A DNA stretch of 36,498 bases from Thiobacillus sp. (GCA_021166845.1 JAJPEP010000086.1:1-36498); one strand, 5' to 3'. Positions 24,134 through 33,025 are shown, numbered from the stretch's first letter. Numbers and translations: made by a program. Notes: generated by a model from the sequence alone, not told the origin.

Positions 24134-25534
24134 ATGGACACACAATCCCACAGCGCCCGCTGGAAGGCTTATCTGCAGGATTGCAGCGAACTGCTGGCGA
24201 TCGCCGAGCCGATGCAGGTATCGGGGCGCGTCACCCGCGTGGCCGGGCTGGTGATGGAGGCGGTCGGCCTGAAACTGGCGGTCGGCAGCGCCTGCACCGT
24301 CCCGCTGCCCAATGGTTCGCAGCTGGATGCCGAAGTGGTGGGGTTTGACGGCAACCGGCTTTTCCTGATGCCGCAAAGCGACGTCGAAGGCATCGTGCCC
24401 GGCTCCAGGGTGTTCCCGGTGGAGGTGATTCCCACCCTGCCCCGCCTCGGTCTGGTGAATCATCCGCGCCGCCGGCCGAGCGATCGCACCCGTCACCTGC
24501 CGGTGGGCGACGCCCTGCTGGGCCGCGTGCTCGACAGCAGCGGGCGGCCGCTCGACGGCCTCGGCCCGGTGCATACCACCGCCACCGCGCCGCTCAACAA
24601 CCGCGCCGCCAACCCGCTGTCACGCGCGCCGATCACCGAGACCCTCGACGTCGGCGTGCGCGCGATCAACAGCATGCTGACGGTGGGCCGCGGCCAGCGA
24701 ATGGGCCTGTTCGCCGGCTCCGGCGTCGGCAAGAGCGTGCTGCTGGGGATGATGGCGCGCTACACCGGCGCGGACGTGATCGTGGTCGGCCTGATCGGCG
24801 AACGCGGCCGCGAGGTCAAGGAATTCATCGAACAGATTCTCGGCGAGGAAGGCCTGGCGCGCGCCGTCGTGGTGGCCGCGCCGGCCGACACGCCGCCGCT
24901 GGTGCGGATGCAGGGCGCAGCCTACGCCACCTCGATCGCCGAGCATTTCCGCGACCAGGGCAGGAACGTGCTGCTGATCATGGATTCGCTCACCCGCTAC
25001 GCCATGGCGCAGCGCGAGATCGCCCTGGCGATCGGCGAGCCGCCGGCCACCAAGGGCTATCCGCCTTCGGTATTCGCCAAGCTGCCGGCGCTGGTCGAGC
25101 GCGCCGGCAACGGCAAGCCGGGCGGCGGCTCGATCACCGCCTTCTATACCGTGCTGACCGAAGGCGACGACCAGCAGGATCCGATCGCCGACGCCGCGCG
25201 TGCCATTCTCGACGGCCACATCGTGCTGGATCGTTCGCTGGCCGAAAGCGGGCATTACCCCGCAATCAACATCGAGCAGTCGATCAGCCGCGTCATGCAA
25301 AGCATCACCACCCCGGAACACCAGCAACAGGCACGACGCCTGAAAAAGCTGGTTTCACGCTACGAGCGCAGCCGCGACCTGATCAACGTCGGCGCCTATG
25401 CGGCAGGCACCGACCCGCTGCTGGACGAAGCCATCCGCTTGCAGACGGCCATTGAAGCCTTCCTGCAGCAGGACATTTCCGCGCACTCGAACGTCCAGCA
25501 AAGCCTGAGCGCCCTCGAAGCCTTATTCCAATAA
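24134..25534 (+). CDS. fliI: Flagellum-specific ATPase FliI
   Basis: The 466-residue cytoplasmic hexameric ATPase that energises and unfolds export substrates, homologous to F1-ATPase beta. Walker A AGSGVGKS is at about 194-201 and Walker [21 protein letters not shown] lies around 277-296. The catalytic Glu lies in [13 protein letters not shown] (about 219-231). The C-terminal ATPase signature [13 protein letters not shown] follows. The start 6 bases after fliH has a modest CCAGG leader. Length and motif order are standard. Confidence 0.98.
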   Translation: MDTQSHSARWKAYLQDCSELLAIAEPMQVSGRVTRVAGLVMEAVGLKLAVGSACTVPLPNGSQLDAEVVGFDGNRLFLMPQSDVEGIVPGSRVFPVEVIPTLPRLGLVNHPRRRPSDRTRHLPVGDALLGRVLDSSGRPLDGLGPVHTTATAPLNNRAANPLSRAPITETLDVGVRAINSMLTVGRGQRMGLFAGSGVGKSVLLGMMARYTGADVIVVGLIGERGREVKEFIEQILGEEGLARAVVVAAPADTPPLVRMQGAAYATSIAEHFRDQGRNVLLIMDSLTRYAMAQREIALAIGEPPATKGYPPSVFAKLPALVERAGNGKPGGGSITAFYTVLTEGDDQQDPIADAARAILDGHIVLDRSLAESGHYPAINIEQSISRVMQSITTPEHQQQARRLKKLVSRYERSRDLINVGAYAAGTDPLLDEAIRLQTAIEAFLQQDISAHSNVQQSLSALEALFQ

Positions 25535-25560
25535 CCCTCACCGAACGACAGGCACACTGA

Positions 25561-26010
25561 ATGGCCAATCCCTCCGCACTCGATACGCTGATCGACCTCG
25601 CCAACAAGGAAACCGACGAGGCCGCGAAACTGCTGGGCGTAACGCTGCGCGCCGGCGAGGAGGCGGACCAGAAACTCGACCTGCTGATGCAATATCGCGA
25701 CGACTATGCCGCGCGCTGCCAAACCAATCTGGCCAGCGGAATCAGCACGACGCACTTCAACAATTTCCAGGCGTTCATGCAAAAGCTCGACCACGCCATC
25801 GCCGGCCAGCAGAAGGTCGTAGGCGACGCCAGACAGCGGATTGCCCAGGCACGTGCCGCCTGGCAGGCCTGCGAGCAGAAGAAAATGTCGTTCGTCACGC
25901 TGGCCGACCGGGCAAGCAAGGAAAGCGCACGCCGCGAGCTATGGCTCGATCAGAAGCAGAACGACGAGCACGCCGCCCGGAGCGCGCTGTACAAACGAAA
26001 TCCTTCCTGA
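25561..26010 (+). CDS. fliJ: Flagellar export protein FliJ
   Basis: A 149-residue coiled-coil protein that acts as the central stalk of the FliI hexamer and escorts chaperones. It is nearly all alpha-helix with long amphipathic runs (LIDLANKETDEAAKLLGVTL, VVGDARQRIAQARAAWQACE) and a basic C-terminal end (ESARRELWLDQKQNDEHAAR). The conserved QYRDDY segment lies at about 44-49. Sequence similarity in this family is weak, but helical pattern, length and the fliI-fliK position make the call secure. It starts 26 bases after fliI and ends 22 bases before fliK. Confidence 0.93.
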   Translation: MANPSALDTLIDLANKETDEAAKLLGVTLRAGEEADQKLDLLMQYRDDYAARCQTNLASGISTTHFNNFQAFMQKLDHAIAGQQKVVGDARQRIAQARAAWQACEQKKMSFVTLADRASKESARRELWLDQKQNDEHAARSALYKRNPS

Positions 26011-26032
26011 AATCCAACAGGACACTGAAACC

Positions 26033-27190
26033 ATGAACGCGACACCCATCAATATCAATCCGGTCAATGCCGTCCAGCCGCAGCCCGCCGCCGGCAAGCA
26101 GCAGGATTCCGCGGCGCAGGACGTGCCATTCAGCCAGGTCCTGTCGAGCGAGATGGCGCAGAACCGGCGCAACAGCAGCGAGGCCAAACAAGGCGCCGAT
26201 GCCGATGCCGATGCCGATGCCGATCCGGACAAAGCGTCGCAGGCGGGCAAGCCGACAGAATTGAGTGCGAACGCCGCGGCCATGGCAACGAAAATCCTGG
26301 AAGCCGCAAGCGATCCGCTTGCCCTGCCTCTGGCCGAGGACGCCACAATCGATCCGGCAAGCCTGCTTGGGTTGGCGATCCCCCCCGACCTGATGAAGCC
26401 GGCGCCAGCCAAAACGGCCGGCGTCGACGCGGAACAGCCAACCGCCAGGGACGCAAACGCCCTGTTCTTGCAGAATCCCGGCAAAGGCCGGGCGCCACGA
26501 ACGGCGGTGGTCGGACAGCCCGCCGATCCTGCGCGCGACACGCGGAAAATCGACCCCGCCGCATCCGGAAAAGCCAGCCCGCAGGCGACCACGACGGCTG
26601 CCCTGTCCACCGCATTCTCGGGCCAGCTGGCGGCGGCCCGGCAGCCCGACACCATGAAGGGAGAATTACTGTCGGACCTCGCGAGCAATCCATCCATGCG
26701 CCCCGCCTCGCAGGCAATGCTTGAAACGCTGCATGCGCCGAATGAAATTGCCTCCCCCAAATTGGCCCCCACGGTGGGCACGACGGCCTGGAACCAGGCC
26801 CTGGGCGAGAAAGTCGTGTGGATGGCGACCGGCGCCCAGCAAACCGCTACGCTCACGCTCAACCCGCCCGATATGGGGCCCCTGCAGATTGTGCTGAACC
26901 TTGCGAACGACCAGGCCACGGCCAGCTTCTTCTCGGCCCAGCCCGAAGTCCGCCAGGCGCTGGAGGCCGCCTTTCCAAGGCTGAAGGAAATGATGAACGA
27001 GGCCGGCATCCAGCTTGAGCAGGCGACGGTGAGCGCGGACACGCCACGGCAGGACGACACGTCCGACCGCCAGGCACAACGGGCCATACCGCCGATTGCC
27101 GGAATGGACGATGCCATCAGCGCCGGCCTGCAGCCCATTCACGCGCCTGGCCAGCAATCCGGGCGTGGGCTGGTCGACACCTTCGCTTGA
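26033..27190 (+). CDS. fliK: Flagellar hook-length control protein FliK
   Basis: A 385-residue molecular ruler, secreted intermittently, that measures the hook and makes FlhB switch from rod/hook to filament export. The N-terminal ~250 residues are Ala/Pro/Asp-rich and poorly conserved, including an (Ala-Asp)5 run. The C-terminal substrate-switch domain (about 265-355) has WNQALGEKVVWMATGAQQTA, LTLNPPDMGPLQIVLNLAND, FFSAQPEVRQALEAAFPRLK and MMNEAGIQLEQATVSAD. The ATG at 26033 begins MNATPININPVNAVQP; a longer in-frame extension inside fliJ is rejected. A 203-base gap follows before fliL. Confidence 0.93.
   Translation: MNATPININPVNAVQPQPAAGKQQDSAAQDVPFSQVLSSEMAQNRRNSSEAKQGADADADADADPDKASQAGKPTELSANAAAMATKILEAASDPLALPLAEDATIDPASLLGLAIPPDLMKPAPAKTAGVDAEQPTARDANALFLQNPGKGRAPRTAVVGQPADPARDTRKIDPAASGKASPQATTTAALSTAFSGQLAAARQPDTMKGELLSDLASNPSMRPASQAMLETLHAPNEIASPKLAPTVGTTAWNQALGEKVVWMATGAQQTATLTLNPPDMGPLQIVLNLANDQATASFFSAQPEVRQALEAAFPRLKEMMNEAGIQLEQATVSADTPRQDDTSDRQAQRAIPPIAGMDDAISAGLQPIHAPGQQSGRGLVDTFA
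26195..26224 (+). repeat. In-frame hexanucleotide repeat (GCCGAT x 5) inside fliK
   Basis: Five perfect GCCGAT units encode (Ala-Asp)5 in the flexible N-terminal ruler part of FliK. Because the unit is six bases, slippage would add or remove residues without a frameshift and could alter ruler length. Confidence 0.9.
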
Positions 27191-27393
27191 CAGCCATCTT
27201 TTGCGGGCGCGTTCGCAAAGCGCGAAGCGCGGAACGCCCGCCCCCGGGCCGAGGCCGCCCCGGCGCGAGCCCGCCGACCGCATGAAACGATATGCGTCCC
27301 TTTTCCCCCTCTTTTCCCGGCATCGAACGCGCTGGTTTGTTTCAATAATGACAAGCATCTACACCGCATAGCCCCTACCCAGGAACCGTATCG

Positions 27394-27909
27394 ATGGCCA
27401 GACCCGCCGCACCCGCCGCACCCGCCGCACCTGTCGAACCCGACGAGGCCGCCGAAGCCGTCCCCGCCGGGAAGTCGAAGAAGAAGCTGTTCATCGTCAT
27501 CGGCGCCCTCGTGGTTCTGCTGGGCGGCGGCGGCGCTGCCGCCTGGTTCTTCAGCCAGCCCGATGGCGCATCCAAGGAGGCCGAAGAAAAACCGCAAAAA
27601 GCGCCGGTCTACCTGGCGCTTGAAACCTTCACCGTCAATCTTCAGGATGGCGAGCAGTTTATGCAGGTCGACATCACGCTGCAGGTGCCCGATCAGGCTC
27701 AGGCGGACGCGATCAAGCTGCACATGCCGCGCGTCCGCAGCCGCTTGCTGACCCTGCTCTCCAGCAGGCATGCCGATGAACTGATCTCCGCGGCGGACAA
27801 ACTAAGGCTTGCGCAGGAAATCCAGGCGCAGGTGATGCAGCCGTTTGATCCCGAAGGCAAGCCCCAGCAGGTTGACGACGTCCTGTTCACCTCGTTCGTG
27901 ATCCAGTAA
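27394..27909 (+). CDS. fliL: Flagellar basal body-associated protein FliL
   Basis: A 171-residue single-pass inner-membrane protein surrounding the stator and supporting torque. A low-complexity N-terminus (ARPAAPAAPAAPVEPDEAAE, from three CCCGCCGCA repeats at 27403-27429) precedes a lysine cluster and one membrane segment at about 30-52 (LFIVIGALVVLLGGGGAAAW). The periplasmic FliL/stomatin-like domain follows (YLALETFTVNLQDGEQFMQV, HMPRVRSRLLTLLSSRHADE, VDDVLFTSFVIQ). The AGGAACC leader serves as ribosome-binding site. It follows a 203-base gap after fliK that holds an imperfect hairpin near 27204-27240 but no clear promoter. Confidence 0.96.
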   Translation: MARPAAPAAPAAPVEPDEAAEAVPAGKSKKKLFIVIGALVVLLGGGGAAAWFFSQPDGASKEAEEKPQKAPVYLALETFTVNLQDGEQFMQVDITLQVPDQAQADAIKLHMPRVRSRLLTLLSSRHADELISAADKLRLAQEIQAQVMQPFDPEGKPQQVDDVLFTSFVIQ

Positions 27910-27917
27910 TCAAGCCC

Positions 27918-28919
27918 ATGGCCGACAATTTTCTTTCGCAGGATGAAGTCGACGCGCTGCTGAAAGGCGTAGCCGGAGAAGCCGACGATGTCCCAATCGA
28001 AGAAGATCATGGAGAGGTACGTTCGTACAACCTGGCCACGCAGGAACGCATCGTGCGCGGCCGCATGCCGACGCTCGAGATCATCAACGAGCGTTTTGCG
28101 CGCCTGCTCCGCATCGGCCTCTACAACTTCCTGCGGCGCGGGGTGGAAATCTCGGTCGGCCCGGTGCGCGTCTCGAAATACAGCGAGTTCATCCGCAACC
28201 TGGTGGTGCCCACCAACCTGAACCTGGTGCAGTTCAAGCCGCTGCGCGGCTCGGCGTTGATAATCTTCAATCCCGACCTGGTTTTCCTCATGGTCGACAA
28301 CCTGTTCGGCGGCGACGGCCGTTTCCATACGCGCGTCGAAGGCCGCGACTTCACGCAGACCGAACACCGCATCATCCAGCGCATTCTCAATATCGTTTTC
28401 GAGGCCTACTCGAAATCCTGGGAACCGGTTTACCCGATCGAGTTCGAGTTTGTCCGCTCGGAAATGAACACCCAGTTCGCCAACATCGCCACGCCCAACG
28501 AAGTGGTGGTGGCGGTCACCTTTGCCATCGAGCTCGGCCAGATCAGCGGCGAAATGCATTTCTGCATGCCGTATTCGATGATCGAACCCATCAAGGATCT
28601 GCTGACCAGCAGCCTGCAGGCCGAAAACCTGGAAGTGGACAAGCGCTGGATCCGCCTGATGCGGCAACAGATCCAGCTGGCGGAGGTCGAGATCGTCGCC
28701 GACCTGGGCACAGCCGAAATCAGTCTGCGCGATATCGTCGACATGAAAGTGGGCGACATCATTCCGCTCGACATCCCGCAAACCATCGAGGCCAAGGTCG
28801 ACGGCGTGCCGGTGATGGAATGCGCCTACGGAAAATTCAACGGCCAATACACCTTGCGCGTCGAGAAATTGCTGTCGACCAGCTCTGGCGATCCGAAAAC
28901 AGGAGAAAAACATGTCTGA
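27918..28919 (+). CDS. fliM: Flagellar motor switch protein FliM
   Basis: The 333-residue middle layer of the C ring. The extreme N-terminus carries the CheY-P binding motif LSQDEVDALLKGV (about 6-18). The central CheC-like domain binds FliG (RIVRGRMPTLEIINERFARL, LFGGDGRFHTRVEGRDFTQT, EMHFCMPYSMIEPIKDLL). The C-terminal SpoA domain (about 245-320, VEIVADLGTAEISLRDIVDM) pairs with FliN. Length matches E. coli FliM (334). It follows fliL by 8 bases and overlaps fliN by 8. Confidence 0.98.
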   Translation: MADNFLSQDEVDALLKGVAGEADDVPIEEDHGEVRSYNLATQERIVRGRMPTLEIINERFARLLRIGLYNFLRRGVEISVGPVRVSKYSEFIRNLVVPTNLNLVQFKPLRGSALIIFNPDLVFLMVDNLFGGDGRFHTRVEGRDFTQTEHRIIQRILNIVFEAYSKSWEPVYPIEFEFVRSEMNTQFANIATPNEVVVAVTFAIELGQISGEMHFCMPYSMIEPIKDLLTSSLQAENLEVDKRWIRLMRQQIQLAEVEIVADLGTAEISLRDIVDMKVGDIIPLDIPQTIEAKVDGVPVMECAYGKFNGQYTLRVEKLLSTSSGDPKTGEKHV

Positions 28920-29310
28920 AGACTCTACCCAAGCCATCGCGGAAGACGACTGGGCGGCGGCCATGGCCGAGCAGGCCCCGCAGGCTGCCGCCGCCCCAGC
29001 GGCCATATTCAAGGAGCTGTCCGGGGCTCCCGCATCCGGCGGAGTTGGCCAGGATATCGATTTCATTCTCGACATTCCGGTGCTGCTGACGGTGGAGCTG
29101 GGCCGCACCAAGATCACCATCAAGAACCTGCTGCAGCTGGCGCAGGGATCGGTGGTCGAACTCGACGGACTGGCGGGGGAACCGATGGACGTGCTGGTCA
29201 ACGGCTGCCTGATCGCGCAGGGCGAGGTGGTGGTGGTGAACGACAAATTCGGCGTGCGCCTGACCGACATCATCACTCCCGCCGAGCGGATCCGGAAACT
29301 CAACAAATGA
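28912..29310 (+). CDS. fliN: Flagellar motor switch protein FliN
   Basis: The 132-residue lower C-ring protein, the docking site for FliH/FliI and a secondary contact for CheY-P. An acidic, Ala-rich N-terminus of about 45 residues precedes the SpoA domain: DIDFILDIPVLLTVELGRTK, ITIKNLLQLAQGSVVELDGL, EPMDVLVNGCLIAQGEVVVV, and DKFGVRLTDIITPAERIRKL. This is the family end, near identical to other FliN. The start overlaps fliM by 8 bases, with AGGAG within the fliM coding end. It overlaps fliO through ATGA. Confidence 0.98.
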   Translation: MSEDSTQAIAEDDWAAAMAEQAPQAAAAPAAIFKELSGAPASGGVGQDIDFILDIPVLLTVELGRTKITIKNLLQLAQGSVVELDGLAGEPMDVLVNGCLIAQGEVVVVNDKFGVRLTDIITPAERIRKLNK

Positions 29311-29741
29311 AACCTGGCTTTATTGCCGCAGGCGCATTGCTGAGCCTGCCGGCGCTGGCGCTGGCAACCGGGGCGCCGGCCGCCGCCCCGGCGGAACCCG
29401 CCATCTCCGCTGCGGGCAGCCTGCTTCAGGTCTTCATCGGCCTGGTGGCCGTGCTGCTGCTGATCGCCGGGACCGCCTGGGCGGCCAAGCGCCTGGGCGT
29501 CGCCCACGGCGGCTCGCCCGGCCTGCTGCATGTGGTCGGCAGCGCGTCCGTCGGCACCCGCGAGCGGGTCGTGATGGTCGAAGTGGGAGATTCCTGGCTG
29601 GTGGTGGGCGTGGCCCCCGGCAGCGTCAATGCGCTGATGACCCTGCCGAAGGGCGAGCTCCAGTCGGCGGCCACGCCCGGCCTCAACGCCGGCTTTGCCG
29701 CGCGCCTGCAACAGATGATCGAGAAACGACGTGTCAAATAA
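29307..29741 (+). CDS. fliO: Flagellar biosynthetic protein FliO
   Basis: A 144-residue bitopic membrane protein that helps assemble the FliP5FliR1 export-gate core. An N-terminal signal-like hydrophobic stretch (about 4-20) is followed by an Ala/Pro linker and a membrane helix at about 38-55 ([20 protein letters not shown]). The cytoplasmic FliO domain follows ([40 protein letters not shown], ending [15 protein letters not shown]). The start overlaps the fliN stop (ATGA) and the end overlaps fliP by 11 bases. Confidence 0.94.
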   Translation: MKPGFIAAGALLSLPALALATGAPAAAPAEPAISAAGSLLQVFIGLVAVLLLIAGTAWAAKRLGVAHGGSPGLLHVVGSASVGTRERVVMVEVGDSWLVVGVAPGSVNALMTLPKGELQSAATPGLNAGFAARLQQMIEKRRVK

Positions 29742-30492
29742 GCAGTATCCGAACCTGGCGCAACGCTTCTTCATGGTATTCGCGCTGGCGCTGCCCTCGC
29801 TGGCGCTGGCCCAAGAGGCGGGCCTGCCTGCGTTCACCAGCACCCCGGTGAGCGGCGGCGGACAGTCCTACACCCTCAGCCTGCAAACCCTGCTGCTGCT
29901 GACCTCGCTGTCGTTTCTGCCGGCCGCGCTGCTGATGATGACCAGCTTCACCCGCATCATCATCGTGCTGTCGCTGCTGCGGATGGCGCTCGGCACCCAG
30001 TCGACCCCGCCCAACCAGGTATTGGTCGGCCTGGCGCTGTTTCTGACGTTCTTTGTGATGGGGCCCACCTTCGACAAGATCTACGTCGAGGCCTATCAGC
30101 CGCTGTCTGAAAACCGCATCCAGATGCAGGAAGCGCTCGAAAAGGGCGTGACGCCCCTGCGCGCGTTCATGCTGAAACAGACACGCGAGACCGATCTTGC
30201 CCTGTTCGCAAAAATGTCCGGCAACGGCCCCATGAACTCGGCTGAAGACGTACCGATGCGCATTCTGATTCCGGCCTACATCACCAGCGAACTCAAGACC
30301 GCCTTCCAGATCGGCTTCGCCGTGTTCATCCCCTTCCTCATCATCGACATGGTCGTCGCCAGCATCCTGATGGCGATGGGCATGATGATGGTATCGCCCG
30401 CCATCGTCGCGCTACCCTTCAAGATCATCCTGTTCGTGCTGGTCGATGGCTGGAATCTGCTGCTGGGTTCGCTCGCGCAAAGCTTTTACTAG
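29731..30492 (+). CDS. fliP: Flagellar export gate protein FliP
   Basis: A 253-residue membrane protein; five copies form the core of the export gate with FliR and FliQ. A cleavable signal peptide ([16 protein letters not shown], cut after ALA) is followed by a periplasmic start and about four membrane segments. Signature stretches are [40 protein letters not shown], and [20 protein letters not shown], then [17 protein letters not shown]. The chosen GTG at 29731 overlaps fliO; an ATG at 29773 would shorten the signal peptide. fliQ follows 9 bases later with AGGAG before it. Confidence 0.97.
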   Translation: MSNKQYPNLAQRFFMVFALALPSLALAQEAGLPAFTSTPVSGGGQSYTLSLQTLLLLTSLSFLPAALLMMTSFTRIIIVLSLLRMALGTQSTPPNQVLVGLALFLTFFVMGPTFDKIYVEAYQPLSENRIQMQEALEKGVTPLRAFMLKQTRETDLALFAKMSGNGPMNSAEDVPMRILIPAYITSELKTAFQIGFAVFIPFLIIDMVVASILMAMGMMMVSPAIVALPFKIILFVLVDGWNLLLGSLAQSFY

Positions 30493-30501
30493 GAGCTCGC
30501 C

Positions 30502-30771
30502 ATGACGCCAGAAAGTGTAATGACCATAGGCCGCACCGCACTGGAAATCACCGTCCTGGTGGCGTCCCCTGTCCTGCTGGTCACGTTGATCGTCGGCCTC
30601 ACCGTCAGCGTCTTCCAGGCCGCCACCCAGATCAACGACCCCAGCCTCTCCTTCATTCCCAAAGTGCTCGCGGTGCTCGTCACCTTCGCCCTCGCCGGGC
30701 CGTGGATGCTGACGGTAATGACCGATTACATGCGACGGGTGCTGACCGGCCTGCCGGGCATCATCGGATAA
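30502..30771 (+). CDS. fliQ: Flagellar export gate protein FliQ
   Basis: An 89-residue protein with two membrane helices (about 18-38 VLVASPVLLVTLIVGLTVSV and about 52-72 KVLAVLVTFALAGPWMLTVM) that wraps the FliP/FliR core. The intervening loop FQAATQINDPSLSFIPK is a family signature. The start ATG at 30502 has AGGAGCTC upstream. It lies between fliP and fliR as in nearly all flagellar operons. Length equals E. coli FliQ (89). Confidence 0.97.
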   Translation: MTPESVMTIGRTALEITVLVASPVLLVTLIVGLTVSVFQAATQINDPSLSFIPKVLAVLVTFALAGPWMLTVMTDYMRRVLTGLPGIIG

Positions 30772-30789
30772 GTCCATCCCGGCCGTTTC

Positions 30790-31584
30790 ATGATCAGCCT
30801 CACCGATGCCCAGATCAATGCCTGGCTGATCAATTTCATCTGGCCGCTCACCCGCATTCTCGGGCTGATCATGGTGGCGCCGGTATTCGGGCACCGCGCC
30901 GTTCCCGGGCGCGTCAAGATCGGGCTTGGTATCTTCATCACCCTGATCATTGCCCCCACCCTGCCGCCGATGCCCGATGTGGGACTGGGGTCATGGCATG
31001 GCCTGTTCATCCTGGTTCAGCAGTTGCTCATCGGCGTGGCGATCGGTTTCATCATGCGCATTGTTTTTGCCGCGGTCGAAGCAGCGGGAGAAATCGTCGG
31101 ACTGCAGATGGGCCTGGGATTTGCGTCATTTTTCGACCCGCAAAGCGCCGGCCAGACGCTGGTCCTCGCACGGTTTTTCAATCTGCTGGCGCTGCTGGTA
31201 TTCCTGGCGGTGAACGCCCACCTGCTGCTGCTCGGCGTTCTGGTCGAAAGCTTTCAAAGCCTGCCCATCAGCCCGCAGCCGCTGTCAGCCGCCGGGTTCT
31301 ACAACGTGGCCGCCTTCGGCTCCACCGTGTTTGCCGTCGGCCTGCAACTGGCGCTGCCGGTGATCGCCATCATGCTGATGACCAACCTGTCGCTCGGCAT
31401 CCTCACCCGCTCCGCGCCCCAGCTCAACATCTTTGCGATCGGTTTTCCCATTACCCTGGGCGTTGGACTGATTGTGCTGGACCTTACCCTGCCCTACTTC
31501 GCCCCCCAGCTTGAACAGTCGATCCAGAATGGGTTCAAGGTCACGGCGATGGTGATCCAGGCATTGCGTCCGGGCGGCGGGTAA
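30790..31584 (+). CDS. fliR: Flagellar export gate protein FliR
   Basis: A 264-residue polytopic membrane protein that closes the export gate at the centre of the MS ring. Several hydrophobic helices are visible, with family motifs FIWPLTRILGLIMVAPVFGH, GVAIGFIMRIVFAAVEAAGE, IVGLQMGLGFASFFDPQSAG and LPVIAIMLMTNLSLGILTRS, then APQLNIFAIGFPITLGVGL. The start ATG lies 18 bases after fliQ without a strong Shine-Dalgarno site. It is the last gene of the fliF-R operon; repeat elements follow. flhB, often next to fliR, is not here. Confidence 0.97.
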   Translation: MISLTDAQINAWLINFIWPLTRILGLIMVAPVFGHRAVPGRVKIGLGIFITLIIAPTLPPMPDVGLGSWHGLFILVQQLLIGVAIGFIMRIVFAAVEAAGEIVGLQMGLGFASFFDPQSAGQTLVLARFFNLLALLVFLAVNAHLLLLGVLVESFQSLPISPQPLSAAGFYNVAAFGSTVFAVGLQLALPVIAIMLMTNLSLGILTRSAPQLNIFAIGFPITLGVGLIVLDLTLPYFAPQLEQSIQNGFKVTAMVIQALRPGGG

Positions 31585-31592
31585 GCATGAAA

Positions 31593-31780
31593 ATCGCGGC
31601 TGAAGCCGCTCCCACGAACCATCCTGCGCTTGCATCATCTATGGGAAGGGCTTTAGCCCCGATGACTTACTGATCGCGGCTGAAGCCGCTCCCACGAACC
31701 ATTCTGCGCTTGTGCATCTGTGGAAGGGCTTTAGCCCCGATGCCGTGGTATTTGCATCGCCCCGAGGCGGGCTCCTGCAA
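31593..31780. repeat. Tandem REP/BIME-like repeat array between fliR and cheZ
   Basis: Two copies of an 80-base unit start at 31593 and 31673. Each contains a hairpin ATCGCGGCTGAAGCCGCTCCC, a spacer CACGAACCAT(C/T)CTGCGCTTG, and a second hairpin GGAAGGGCTTTAGCCCCGATG. A third, diverged piece (GCCCCGAGGCGGGCTCCTGC) lies near 31758-31777. The paired, oppositely oriented hairpins with the core gCggcT(g/t)aAgccgC match the REP/BIME pattern of gamma/betaproteobacteria. The array may also terminate both the fliF-R and the cheYZ transcripts, which converge here. Confidence 0.8.
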
Positions 31781-31836
31781 TGGGTGAGCGTGAAAGTGGG
31801 GCGAAGGATTAACGCAACCCGTACCAGGCCGGGCGT

Positions 31837-32511
31837 TTAGAACCCCAGGCTATCGAGCAGGTCGTCCACCTGGCCCTGGTCGGCTACCACGTCGCTCTTG
31901 TTCGCCGGGTTGATCTGCGGACCGTTGAGCAGGCCGCTGTTGGATTCCCGCTTCACCTCGGCCGGTGCATAGTCGATCAGCAGTTGCACCAGCTGCTGCT
32001 CCATGCCATGCGCGAGTTCGGTCACCTTGCGGATCACCTGGCCGGTGAGATCCTGAAAGTCCTGCGCCATCATGATATCCAGCAGCTGCTGCTTGGTTGC
32101 ACTGGTGTCATTGCGCATATCGGCCAGGCATTGCATAGTCATCGTGGCCATGTCGCGGTAATTGGCTTCCGAAAAGGGCGCTTTGAAGGCCGCCTGCCAA
32201 CCATTCAGGATTTCGTCGGCGCCCGCATCGATGCGTTCCTGCATGGGAATGGCGGCATCGGTGGCGTTGAGCACGCGCTGCGCCGCCTGTTCGGTCATGC
32301 GTGCGACATAGTTGAGACGTTCGCGGACATCGGGAATGTCATGCGTCGCTTTTTCCAGCACCTTGTCGAAACCCAGCTCACGCAGGCTGTCATGCAGCGT
32401 GCGGGTAATCTGGCCAACCCGCGCCAGCATCTCGTCGTGCTCGTTTTTTTCGGCGCCCACGGTATCGTGCCCGGTAGCAGCCACGACGGAGCTGGCGAAT
32501 TGCGTATCCAC
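31837..32511 (-). CDS. cheZ: Chemotaxis protein phosphatase CheZ
   Basis: A 224-residue protein that speeds dephosphorylation of CheY-P. The active-site helix reads AQDFQDLTGQVIRKV, with the catalytic pair Asp154/Gln158 (E. coli Asp143/Gln147). The C-terminal CheY-binding tail DDLLDSLGF is intact after a flexible linker. The GTG at 32511 is preferred because GGGAG lies 7-11 bases before it and it begins one base after the cheY stop; an ATG at 32532 inside cheY would add 7 residues. Last gene of the minus-strand chemotaxis run; the REP-like array lies beyond its stop. Confidence 0.95.
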   Translation of the reverse strand: MDTQFASSVVAATGHDTVGAEKNEHDEMLARVGQITRTLHDSLRELGFDKVLEKATHDIPDVRERLNYVARMTEQAAQRVLNATDAAIPMQERIDAGADEILNGWQAAFKAPFSEANYRDMATMTMQCLADMRNDTSATKQQLLDIMMAQDFQDLTGQVIRKVTELAHGMEQQLVQLLIDYAPAEVKRESNSGLLNGPQINPANKSDVVADQGQVDDLLDSLGF

Positions 32512-32512
32512 G

Positions 32513-32911
32513 TCAGGCTCCCGCTTTTTCAAGTTTTTCGAATATCTTCGCGAGTTTCTCGTCGAGAGTGGCGGCGGTAAAAGGCTTGACCACGTAGCCG
32601 CTGGCGCCGGCCTGCGCCGCGGCGATGATGTTTTCCTTCTTGGCTTCGGCCGTCACCATCAGCACCGGCAGCTTGGACAGCGCAGCATCGGCACGAATAT
32701 TCTTCAGCATGTCGAGGCCATCCATGTTCGGCATGTTCCAGTCGGACACGACGAAGTCGAAGTTCCCCGCGCGCAGCTTGGCCAAACCGTCGACGCCGTC
32801 TTCCGCTTCTTCAACGTTGGCATAACCCAGTTCCTTGAGCAGATTGCGCACGATGCGTCGCATCGTGGAAAAGTCGTCGACAACCAGGAATTTCGTGTTC
32901 GGATCGGCCAT
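32513..32911 (-). CDS. cheY: Chemotaxis response regulator CheY
   Basis: A 132-residue single-domain receiver which, when phosphorylated by CheA, binds FliM and reverses the motor. Active-site residues are all present: Asp12/Asp13, phospho-acceptor Asp57 in [12 protein letters not shown], Thr87 (MVTAEA) and Lys109 (VVKPF). The ATG at 32911 ([20 protein letters not shown]) is chosen over one 12 bases upstream because GGAG precedes it and it fits the family N-terminus. A sigma28 promoter lies 39 bases upstream. cheZ follows directly. Confidence 0.98.
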   Translation of the reverse strand: MADPNTKFLVVDDFSTMRRIVRNLLKELGYANVEEAEDGVDGLAKLRAGNFDFVVSDWNMPNMDGLDMLKNIRADAALSKLPVLMVTAEAKKENIIAAAQAGASGYVVKPFTAATLDEKLAKIFEKLEKAGA

Positions 32912-32949
32912 GCAGGACTCCATTGAGGCGGTTCATTTCGTTAGGAGAA

Positions 32950-32976
32950 GAATCGGCAAAACGGCGTCAAACTTGA
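32950..32976 (-). promoter_or_regulatory. Sigma28 (FliA) promoter of cheYZ
   Basis: On the minus strand: TCAAGTTT (32976-32969), 11 bases, GCCGATTC (32957-32950). This matches TAAAGTTT-N11-GCCGATAA at 13 of 16 positions with exact spacing. It lies in the 114-base gap between cheB and cheY, so cheY-cheZ can be expressed as a late flagellar unit independent of the upstream che genes. Confidence 0.85.
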
Positions 32977-33025
32977 GCCGGCAAGCCGCCAGAAAAACCG
33001 GTTCACACGAAAGTTCAACCCGGAT

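Noticed and set aside
27699..29843. 714-codon minus-strand open frame opposite fliL-fliO
   Set aside because: Shadow frame spanning several real genes with strong family matches on the plus strand.
31593..31780. Repeat array considered as a CRISPR
   Set aside because: The units are two adjacent 80-base copies with conserved 'spacers' and internal hairpins; there are no short regular repeats with unique spacers and no cas genes.
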